Notes under the pieces: model-generated | What the model was told of the DNA's origin: nothing | Seen by the model: only the letters and a program-made list of their open reading frames with translations | Database searches by the model: none | Assembly: GCF_000500045.1 (NCBI RefSeq) | Contig: NZ_AYOT01000146.1 | Location: 405,708-469,707 of the forward strand | Direction of reading: 5' to 3' | From: Borrelia persica No12 | Lineage (GTDB): Bacteria > Spirochaetota > Spirochaetia > Borreliales > Borreliaceae | DNA: 64,000 nt | Made by a program: the position numbers and the translations under genes | Part shown: positions 57,713-64,000 of the stretch, piece by piece | How positions within the stretch are numbered: position 1 is the first letter of the stretch | Layout of the letters: each line of letters opens with the position of its first letter

Positions 57713-57784
57713 ATGTTCAATTCTTTATGTTTTTTGACGAATTCTCTGTTCAATTTGTTCAAAGATGTTCATAAATGTTTATAA
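57713..57784 (+). CDS. Possible 23-codon small ORF inside oriC
   Basis: ATG at 57713, six bases after a perfect AAGGAG, reads MFNSLCFLTNSLFNLFKDVH and stops with TAA at 57782-57784. The AAGGAG overlaps TGCTATAAG, which could instead be an extended -10. No downstream gene on the same strand. It may be chance, but the ribosome site is one of the best in the window. Confidence 0.25.
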   Translation: MFNSLCFLTNSLFNLFKDVHKCL

Positions 57785-57803
57785 ATGTTCATAAATGTTT
57801 TGA
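57764..57803. repeat. 10-bp tandem iterons in oriC
   Basis: Four consecutive 10-bp units: GATGTTCATA, AATGTTTATA, AATGTTCATA, AATGTTTTGA. The complement reads TTATGAACAT and TTATAAACAT, similar to, but not matching, the DnaA-box consensus. One helical turn per unit suggests binding sites on one face. Likely initiator sites. Confidence 0.65.
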
Positions 57804-57809
57804 ATTTTG

Positions 57810-59270
57810 TCAATTTTTGTTTATTTTGTTCATAAGTTCTATGATTAAATTGTCAATTTCTATGTTTTTGTTTCTATCCTTATCTATCTTATTTATCGAA
57901 TAAAGTACCGTTGAATGGGTTTTTCCTCCAATGATCTTACCTATTTCAATTGTCGAAAGCTCTGTAAAATTCCTCAAAAGATAGGCATAAATATGTCTTG
58001 CTTTAGTAATTTCGGGTTTTTTGCTATTACCTTCAATATCTTTATTTGTAAGTTTTAGTTCCCTTAATATAACTTTTTTTATGCTTTCTATGTTGATCTT
58101 ATTGGGTGTATTTGTATTATCATTCTCGTAAGCTACTATTTCCTTGATTATTTTATCTACTATGTTTGTGTCAATTTCTATGTCTTCAAGGTCTATGTGG
58201 GCTTTTAGTTTTGTTACAGCAGCTTCAAGATCTCTTATATTTGTTGTAACTTTTTTTGCAACTAAATTGAGAATGTTTTTAGGAACTTTGATTCCATCTT
58301 CTTCTGCTTTCTTTTCTATAATTGCTACTCTTAGTTCAAAATTTGGTTTTGAGATATCGACATTTAAGCCTCTTGTAAATCTGCTCTTAAGTCTGTTTGT
58401 AAAATTTACAAGTTCTGAAGGTTGTCTGTCGCATGTAAATACCATTTGTTTATTATCTTCATAAAGAGCATTAAAAGTATGGAAAAGCTCTTCTTGTATG
58501 CCTTCTTTTTTTTGTAAGTCATGAATATCGTCTAGTAATAACATGTCTAGATGACGGTATTTTTTCTTAAATCTTTTCGTTTCATTTGTTTTTATACTTT
58601 CGACAAATTCGTTTAAAAAATTTTCGGCAGTGACGTAAAGTATTTTGAATTCTTTGTGTAATTCTTCTGTTTTATTTCCTATACCTTGAAGTAAATGTGT
58701 TTTTCCAAGTCCAACTCCGCCATAAATTAGGCATGGGTTATATTTTTTGCCAGGATTTTGTGCAATTGATAAGCTTGCATTGTATGCAAGTTTGTTGTTT
58801 GGTCCTATAATGAAGTTTTCAAATGTATATTTTTTTTTAAGAAAGGGATTTCTATATTTTGCATGAATTTCTTCTTTTATATTGTATTGTTTTGTTGTGC
58901 TTTCTATTATGTTTCTTGCATGAGTGTTGAGATCTCGGTTTTTTGTTTTTTGTAAGTCTTGTTTTGTTGCAATGTCTTTTAATGAAGTGTTTTTTGATTC
59001 TATATTGTGATTTTTGGGTTCATTTTGTAGATATATGAATTCAACATTAGTTGCATTATGTCCTTTTTCTATTAGAATTTCTTTTATTCTTTTTGAAAAT
59101 CTTTTTTCTACTTGGTTTTTGTGAAAAGAATTTGGAGTAGATATCTTTATATTCTCACCAATTGCTTCTATGAAATATAGATTTTCAAACCATATATAAA
59201 ATTCTTCTTCTGAGAGTTCCTTTCTTATTGCTGCTAAAATTAAGCTCCATATGTTTTTGCCTTCTTGCAT
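57810..59270 (-). CDS. dnaA: Chromosomal replication initiator DnaA
   Basis: 486 residues. Domain I (1-85), variable domain II (about 85-150), AAA+ domain III with GGVGLGKTHLLQGIGN and LLLDDIHDLQ, and domain IV with KARHIYAYLLRNFTELSTIE and GGKTHSTV (DnaA signature). ATG 59270 has GAGGA upstream. It points toward the origin, so the rightward fork meets it head-on; its A/C-rich coding strand and Lys/Asn/Ile excess agree with that. Confidence 0.97.
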   Translation of the reverse strand: MQEGKNIWSLILAAIRKELSEEEFYIWFENLYFIEAIGENIKISTPNSFHKNQVEKRFSKRIKEILIEKGHNATNVEFIYLQNEPKNHNIESKNTSLKDIATKQDLQKTKNRDLNTHARNIIESTTKQYNIKEEIHAKYRNPFLKKKYTFENFIIGPNNKLAYNASLSIAQNPGKKYNPCLIYGGVGLGKTHLLQGIGNKTEELHKEFKILYVTAENFLNEFVESIKTNETKRFKKKYRHLDMLLLDDIHDLQKKEGIQEELFHTFNALYEDNKQMVFTCDRQPSELVNFTNRLKSRFTRGLNVDISKPNFELRVAIIEKKAEEDGIKVPKNILNLVAKKVTTNIRDLEAAVTKLKAHIDLEDIEIDTNIVDKIIKEIVAYENDNTNTPNKINIESIKKVILRELKLTNKDIEGNSKKPEITKARHIYAYLLRNFTELSTIEIGKIIGGKTHSTVLYSINKIDKDRNKNIEIDNLIIELMNKINKN

Positions 59271-59518
59271 ATTTTATCCTCGTTGATTTTTACTTTTTTA
59301 TTTTATATCTTCTTGATTATTAACATATTTATGTATAAGTATTATATAGTATAATAATGAACCGGAACATGAGCTTAACAATTTATAGGTATTGAAATTT
59401 TATTATTTTTAAGTCAAGCTAGATATGTTTCGTGATTTATATCATTTAATGGATGTTATATTGTTTTTAATGTAAAATTTGCTTATGTATATATTATGAT
59501 TAATTATGTGGAAGGTTT
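59271..59518. promoter_or_regulatory. Divergent promoter region of dnaA and gyrB
   Basis: Arms TATTATA (59340-59346) and TATAATA (59350-59356) form an inverted repeat that holds TATAAT on both strands. The minus copy (59341-59346) is 70 bp before dnaA. gyrB has a GGAAGG ribosome site; its promoter is probably among the AT-rich stretches 59440-59505, but I cannot pick one. Confidence 0.45.
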
Positions 59519-61423
59519 ATGAGTTATGTTGCTAGTAATATTCAAGTTTTAAAAGGTCTTGAAGCTGTTAGAAAACGACCCGGTATGTATATTGGATCTG
59601 TTTCAATTAATGGATTACATCATTTAGTTTATGAAATTGTTGATAATAGTGTTGATGAGGCTTTGGCAGGATTTTGTGATAAAATAGAAGTTGTTATAAA
59701 TTCAGATAATTCTATAACAGTAAATGATAATGGTAGGGGAATTCCTATAGATATTCATGAAGAGGAAGGAATTAGTGCACTTGAACTTGTTTTAACCAAG
59801 CTACATTCTGGAGGAAAATTTAATAAGGGTACTTATAAAGTTTCTGGTGGGCTTCATGGGGTTGGAATTTCAGTCGTTAATGCTTTATCATCTTTCTTAG
59901 AAGTGGTTATTAGTAGGGAAGGAAAACTTTTTAAACAAACTTATTCAAGGGGTATTCCGACATCTGAAATTGAGGTTGTTGGAGTAAGTTATAATAGTGG
60001 TACTAAAGTTACTTTTTTGGCCGATTCTGAAATTTTTGAGACTTTAAAGTATGATTTTGATACTTTGGCTAGAAGGCTTAGAGAACTTGCATTTTTAAAT
60101 GATAAGATACGGATTTCAATTGAAGATAGGAGATTAGGAGAAGAGAAGTTTTTGGAATTTTACTTTGAGGGCGGCATAAAAGCTTTTGTAGATTATATAA
60201 CTAATAATAACAAGAATATTCAGAGTAATCCTTATTTTATTGAGGGAACTTGTGATGATGTTATTGTTAGTGTTGGGCTTAAATGGACTGAAGGGTATTC
60301 TGATAATACTTTATCTTTTGTAAATAATATTAATACTAAAGAGGGAGGAACTCATGTTGCTGGCTTTAAGAGTGGGCTTTTAAAGGCAATGAATGAGGCT
60401 TTTAGAGAGTCGAAGATAAGCAAAAAAGATGTTCCAAATCTTACATTAGATGATTTTAAAGAAGGTTTAACGGCCGTAATTTCTATTAAAGTGCCAGAAC
60501 CTCAATTTGAGGGACAGACTAAAGGGAAATTGGGGAATTCTTATATAAAAAAAATTGTTGAAACTATTGTACATGATGGACTTTTAAAGGTTATTAATGA
60601 AAATCTTGCAGAAATGGATGTTATCCTTGATAAAGCAGTTAGAGCTGCTCGTGCTCGTGAGGCTGCAAGAAAAGCAAGGGAATCTGAGCGAAAAAAAAGT
60701 GCATTTGAAAGTTTGGCATTGCCTGGCAAATTGGCAGATTGTGCATCTAAAAATCCAGCTGATAGGGAAATTTATATTGTTGAGGGTGATTCTGCGGGAG
60801 GAAGTGCAAAAATGGGAAGAGATAGATTTACTCAAGCTATCTTGCCATTGTGGGGTAAAATGCTTAATGTTGAAAAGACACGAGAAGATAAGGTTATTAC
60901 AAATGATAAGCTTATTCCAATAATTGCATCTCTTGGAGCTGGTGTTGGTAAAACTTTTTATATTGAAAAACTTCGCTATCATAAAATTATTATTATGGCT
61001 GATGCTGATGTTGATGGATCTCATATTAGAACATTGCTTCTTACGTTTTTCTTTCGTTATATGAGAAAGTTAATTGAGAATGGACATGTATATATAGCTA
61101 TGCCACCTCTTTACAAGGTTAAACATGAGAATAGGGTGCATTATTTTTATAATGATTTAGAAAAGGAAGCTTTTTTGGGATCTATTGAAGCTGGAAAAAG
61201 GGATAAAGTGAGTTTGCAAAGATATAAAGGACTTGGAGAGATGAATCCTACACAACTTTGGGAAACTACTATGAATCCTGCTACTAGAAAAATGAAATTA
61301 ATAGAGATAGATGATGCTATACAAGCTGAAAAGATTTTTGTTACTCTTATGGGAGATGATGTTGAGCCTAGAAGAGAATTTATTGAACAGAATGCCCTTG
61401 ATGTGGCAAATCTAGATGTGTGA
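59519..61423 (+). CDS. gyrB: DNA gyrase subunit B
   Basis: 634 residues, short form without the ~170-residue insert of E. coli. GHKL ATPase: [43 protein letters not shown]; Toprim: [17 protein letters not shown] and [12 protein letters not shown]; final [11 protein letters not shown]. Subunit of the type II topoisomerase supplying negative supercoils. The first rightward gene after oriC, overlapping gyrA's extended frame. Confidence 0.97.
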   Translation: MSYVASNIQVLKGLEAVRKRPGMYIGSVSINGLHHLVYEIVDNSVDEALAGFCDKIEVVINSDNSITVNDNGRGIPIDIHEEEGISALELVLTKLHSGGKFNKGTYKVSGGLHGVGISVVNALSSFLEVVISREGKLFKQTYSRGIPTSEIEVVGVSYNSGTKVTFLADSEIFETLKYDFDTLARRLRELAFLNDKIRISIEDRRLGEEKFLEFYFEGGIKAFVDYITNNNKNIQSNPYFIEGTCDDVIVSVGLKWTEGYSDNTLSFVNNINTKEGGTHVAGFKSGLLKAMNEAFRESKISKKDVPNLTLDDFKEGLTAVISIKVPEPQFEGQTKGKLGNSYIKKIVETIVHDGLLKVINENLAEMDVILDKAVRAARAREAARKARESERKKSAFESLALPGKLADCASKNPADREIYIVEGDSAGGSAKMGRDRFTQAILPLWGKMLNVEKTREDKVITNDKLIPIIASLGAGVGKTFYIEKLRYHKIIIMADADVDGSHIRTLLLTFFFRYMRKLIENGHVYIAMPPLYKVKHENRVHYFYNDLEKEAFLGSIEAGKRDKVSLQRYKGLGEMNPTQLWETTMNPATRKMKLIEIDDAIQAEKIFVTLMGDDVEPRREFIEQNALDVANLDV

Positions 61424-61434
61424 TTGGAGCACTA

Positions 61435-63867
61435 ATGGCAATTGAAGAAAATAAAGAGCAAGTATTAAATATTAAAATAGAAGATGAGGTTAAGACCTCG
61501 TATTTAAATTATGCAATGTCTGTTATCGTTTCAAGAGCCCTTCCTGATGTAAGGGATGGCCTTAAACCTGTTCATAGAAGAATTTTGTATTCAATGCATG
61601 AAATGGGGCTTAAGTCTGATAAGGCATTTAAGAAGGCTGGACGGATTGTTGGAGATGTTCTTGGTAAGTATCATCCTCATGGTGATCAATCAATTTATGA
61701 GGCGCTTGTAAGGCTTGCACAAGATTTTTCTTTAAGATATCCTATAGTTAGTGGGCAGGGGAATTTTGGTTCTATTGATGGTGATCCTCCTGCTGCTATG
61801 AGGTATACTGAAGCTCGAATGGCAAAAATAGCTGAAGAGCTTGTTGTAGATATAGATAAACAGACTGTTAATTTTAAACCTAATTATGATGATTCTTTGC
61901 TTGAGCCTGAAGTTTTACCGGCTGCTTTTCCATTTCTTTTAGTCAATGGTTCTAGTGGTATTGCTGTTGGAATGGCTACGAATATGGCTCCACATAATTT
62001 GAGAGAAATTTGTGATGCCATAGTTTATATGTTAGATCATGATGATGTTTCTGTTTATGATTTAATTAAAATAGTTAAGGGTCCAGATTTTCCTACTTAT
62101 GCTGAGATTGTGTACAATGAGAGTTTGGTTAAAGCTTATACTACGGGAAAGGGTGGCGTTGTTATTAGAGCACGGTATCATATTGAAGAGAAGTTAGAAG
62201 ATAATATTTCTATTATAATTACACAAATACCTTATGCTGTTAATAAATCTTCTTTACTTATGAAGATTGCATTGTTAGTAAAAGAAGAAAAATTGGAAGG
62301 TGTATCTGATATAAGGGATGAGTCGGATCGTGAAGGTATTAGAATTGTTCTTGAAATTAAAAAAGGCTTTGATCCTCATGTTGTGATGAATTTGCTTTAT
62401 GAATATACCGAACTTAGAAGGAATTTTAGTATAAATAATTTGGCTCTTGTTAATGGTATTCCTAAACAATTAAATTTAAAAGAGCTTATATCTGAATTTA
62501 TTGCACATAGAAAGGATATTCTTAGAAGGCGCGTGGAGTTTGACTTAAAGAGAGCTAAAGAAAAGGCCCATATACTTGAAGGATTGAATGTTGCATTAAA
62601 GAATATTGATAGAGTAATAGAAATAATAAGAGTTTCCAGGATTGCAAAAGACGCTAAAGAATGTATTATGAGAGAATTTAATTTGTCAGAAATACAGTCT
62701 AATTCTATACTGGATATGAAGTTACATAAGTTGACAACTCTTGAGATAGAAAAAATTGAAGAAGATTTTAAAGTTGTATTGGCTTTAATAAAAGATTATG
62801 AGGATATTTTAATAAGTCCGTTAAGAATTGTTACTATTATAAGAGACGAGATGATTAATTTAAGTTTAAAATTTGGCGATGATCGCCGGACAAAAATAAT
62901 TTATGATGAGGAGGTTTTAAAAACTAGTATGTCAGATTTAATGCAGAGGGAAAATGTTGTTGTTATTCTTACAAAGCAGGGTTTAATTAAAAGAGTCTTA
63001 CAAGATGAATATAAACTTCAAGGTATAGGTGGTAAGGGCGTTAGTTCTTTTGATTTGCAAGATAGAGATCAAGTTAGTGTTGCTTTATGTGTAAATACGC
63101 ATGACTTTTTATTTATGATTTCAAATGAAGGAAAGCTTTATGTAATTAATGTTTATGGAATTAAAGATTCTTCTAGAACTTCAAAAGGACAAAATATTCG
63201 TGAGCTTGTTAATTTGGGAGAAAAAGAAGAAATATTAGCTATTAAAAATTGCAGTGAATTATCTGTTGATAATTATTTATTAATAACAACTGCAAATGGA
63301 AAAATAGCACGTATTGGGACTGAAGGATTGAAAACAGTTAAATCAAGAGGCGTTATTGTGATGAAACTTGATGAAAAAGATTTTGTTACAAGTGCTGAGA
63401 TTGTATCTGGAGATGATAAAATTATTTGTATTTCTAGGAAAGGTAATGCTTTTGCGTTTAATTCAAATGATATTAGGCTGACACATAGGGGAACTCAGGG
63501 TGTGTTTGGCATGAAAGTGAGAGAGGGTGATACGTTTATTAAGGCTTTAACCGTAAAACAAGGATCTCATCTTTTAATTGTGTCTGAGAATGGATATGGA
63601 AAACTATTAGATATATCTAAAGTAACTGGTCTTAAGAGGGGTTCTACTGGTTATACTTGCTATAAAAAATCTGATGAGAAGGCCGGTGAAGTTGTTGATG
63701 CTATTTCAGTTACTAAAACTGATGAAGTATTGCTTATAAGTAAGAACTCAAAAGTGTTACGAACATTGGTTGATAAAATATCTGAACAAGGTAAGGATGC
63801 CAGAGGAATGCAGGTGTTATCTCTTGATGGGGATAAGTTGGTAACTGTTTCCACATTTATTAAATGA
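61435..63867 (+). CDS. gyrA: DNA gyrase subunit A
   Basis: 810 residues from ATG 61435 (GGAG 6 nt upstream); the frame is open 5 codons earlier. Winged-helix and tower region with the catalytic Tyr in [10 protein letters not shown], the quinolone region [20 protein letters not shown], and C-terminal beta-pinwheel with the GyrA box QGIGGKG. Residues at the positions of E. coli Ser83 and Asp87 are Gln and Glu. It follows gyrB by 11 bp. Confidence 0.97.
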   Translation: MAIEENKEQVLNIKIEDEVKTSYLNYAMSVIVSRALPDVRDGLKPVHRRILYSMHEMGLKSDKAFKKAGRIVGDVLGKYHPHGDQSIYEALVRLAQDFSLRYPIVSGQGNFGSIDGDPPAAMRYTEARMAKIAEELVVDIDKQTVNFKPNYDDSLLEPEVLPAAFPFLLVNGSSGIAVGMATNMAPHNLREICDAIVYMLDHDDVSVYDLIKIVKGPDFPTYAEIVYNESLVKAYTTGKGGVVIRARYHIEEKLEDNISIIITQIPYAVNKSSLLMKIALLVKEEKLEGVSDIRDESDREGIRIVLEIKKGFDPHVVMNLLYEYTELRRNFSINNLALVNGIPKQLNLKELISEFIAHRKDILRRRVEFDLKRAKEKAHILEGLNVALKNIDRVIEIIRVSRIAKDAKECIMREFNLSEIQSNSILDMKLHKLTTLEIEKIEEDFKVVLALIKDYEDILISPLRIVTIIRDEMINLSLKFGDDRRTKIIYDEEVLKTSMSDLMQRENVVVILTKQGLIKRVLQDEYKLQGIGGKGVSSFDLQDRDQVSVALCVNTHDFLFMISNEGKLYVINVYGIKDSSRTSKGQNIRELVNLGEKEEILAIKNCSELSVDNYLLITTANGKIARIGTEGLKTVKSRGVIVMKLDEKDFVTSAEIVSGDDKIICISRKGNAFAFNSNDIRLTHRGTQGVFGMKVREGDTFIKALTVKQGSHLLIVSENGYGKLLDISKVTGLKRGSTGYTCYKKSDEKAGEVVDAISVTKTDEVLLISKNSKVLRTLVDKISEQGKDARGMQVLSLDGDKLVTVSTFIK

Positions 63868-63892
63868 TAAGTGAGTATTGTTTATATTATTA

Positions 63893-63923
63893 GGATGTTC
63901 CACGTAGAACATTCTTTTTTTTT
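63893..63923 (+). terminator. Rho-independent terminator after gyrA, overlapping a parS-like site
   Basis: GGATGTTC and GAACATTC form an 8-bp stem with one G-T pair around CACGTA, followed by nine T (63915-63923). It is 26 bp beyond the gyrA stop. Confidence 0.7.
63896..63911. promoter_or_regulatory. parS: parS-like ParB-binding site
   Basis: TGTTCCACGTAGAACA compared with the bacterial consensus TGTTNCACGTGAAACA: 14 of 16 positions agree, counting N, and TGTTCCACGT is complete. The location, within 7 kb of oriC, is usual for parS, and parB lies close to gyrA in Borrelia. The last 15 bases of the window (63986-64000) repeat the left flank and half-site (TATTATTAGGATGTT), so a second copy may begin at the edge. 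Confidence 0.6.
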
Positions 63924-64000
63924 GTGGTTGTGATTTTAGTTGTAATTATCATTGAAATTGTCATAGAATAATTTTATAAGTTTTGTATTATTAGGATGTT

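Larger units (their letters stand above)
57505..57840. other. Chromosomal replication origin region (oriC)
   Basis: 305-bp gap between dnaN and dnaA (plus the dnaA 3' end). The sign of G/C skew flips here. AT-rich direct repeats of CCTTTTATTATATTATTAT (57516-57534; again at 57561-57580 with one extra T) resemble an unwinding element. Then come TGTTCA repeats (57714, 57747, 57756, 57766, 57786, 57827; TGTTTA at 57776). Published work placed the Borrelia origin near dnaA, consistent with this. No E. coli-type TTATCCACA box is seen. Confidence 0.8.

Noticed and set aside
57505..57809. E. coli-type DnaA boxes (TTATCCACA) in oriC
   Set aside because: None found with fewer than two mismatches; only TTATGAACA-type repeats.
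60597..60923. Frame inside gyrB on the same strand
   Set aside because: Out-of-frame reading of the Toprim region of GyrB.
1..64000. CRISPR arrays, insertion sequences, rRNA genes
   Set aside because: No regularly spaced repeats, transposase frames or rRNA sequence seen on either strand.

Overview
This 64 kb window is a piece of a Borrelia (spirochaete) chromosome that spans the replication origin. The base composition is very AT-rich, proteins are rich in Lys, Ile and Asn, and the gene order follows the Borrelia chromosome from der (left edge) through the S10-spc-alpha ribosomal block, murA, lspA, lptABC, dnaX, uvrC, rpoN, aspS, fba, yidC and dnaN to dnaA, gyrB and gyrA (right edge). Four genes, dam (28.4 kb), recR (30.0 kb), hsp20 (49.0 kb) and recF (55.2 kb), occupy places for which, as I recall it, the locus numbering of the Lyme strain B31 leaves no room. 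Adenine methylation was reported as general in relapsing-fever species, so I infer a relapsing-fever-group Borrelia. I cannot name the species.

Layout. 1-1200: der, truncated by the window edge. 1.3-2.0 kb: a divergent GerMN-domain protein. 2.0-19.4 kb: one long leftward run, tuf-S10-spc-alpha ribosomal genes with secY and rpoA, then rny, ymdB and tlyA. 19.7-28.2 kb: a small lipoprotein, a MATE exporter, murA, a YmdB-like protein that has lost its catalytic residues, a small membrane protein, lspA, nif3-like, pgeF-like, lptB, lptA and lptC. 28.4-32.6 kb: dam, ndk, recR, ebfC and dnaX. 32.7-34.1 kb: 4.5S RNA and four tRNAs (Ser-GGA, Arg-GCG, Ser-TGA, Ser-GCT) around a lipoprotein gene on the other strand. 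34.2-41.98 kb: a TPR protein, an exported LamG/FN3 protein, uvrC, holA, a lipid glycosyltransferase and mscS. 42.1-48.97 kb: a rightward operon chrA-chrA-rpoN-hpf-ptsH-antiporter/EIIA-aspS. 49.0-59.3 kb: leftward hsp20, fba, a sugar-nucleotide epimerase, khpB/jag, yidC, rnpA, rpmH, a DUF721/DciA gene, recF, dnaN and dnaA. 59.5-63.9 kb: rightward gyrB and gyrA.

The origin. The G/C skew of the + strand flips sharply inside the 305-bp dnaN-dnaA gap: I count 4 G and 17 C over 57481-57600, then 18 G and 8 C over 57601-57720. The gap holds AT-rich direct repeats and a cluster of TGTTCA repeats with a 10-bp tandem period. Just downstream of gyrA is a 16-bp near-palindrome that closely resembles the ParB-binding site parS and is also shaped like a terminator. 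The last 15 bases of the window repeat its left flank.

How the genes work together. The left part builds and feeds the ribosome and the Sec/YidC membrane-insertion route. lspA, lptABC and the lipoprotein genes belong to envelope biogenesis; the Lpt genes are notable because Borrelia makes no LPS. The rpoN cluster couples sigma-54, ribosome hibernation, HPr and an EIIA-tailed cation/proton antiporter. The right part is the replication-initiation block: dnaA, dnaN, recF, DciA-like, gyrB and gyrA.
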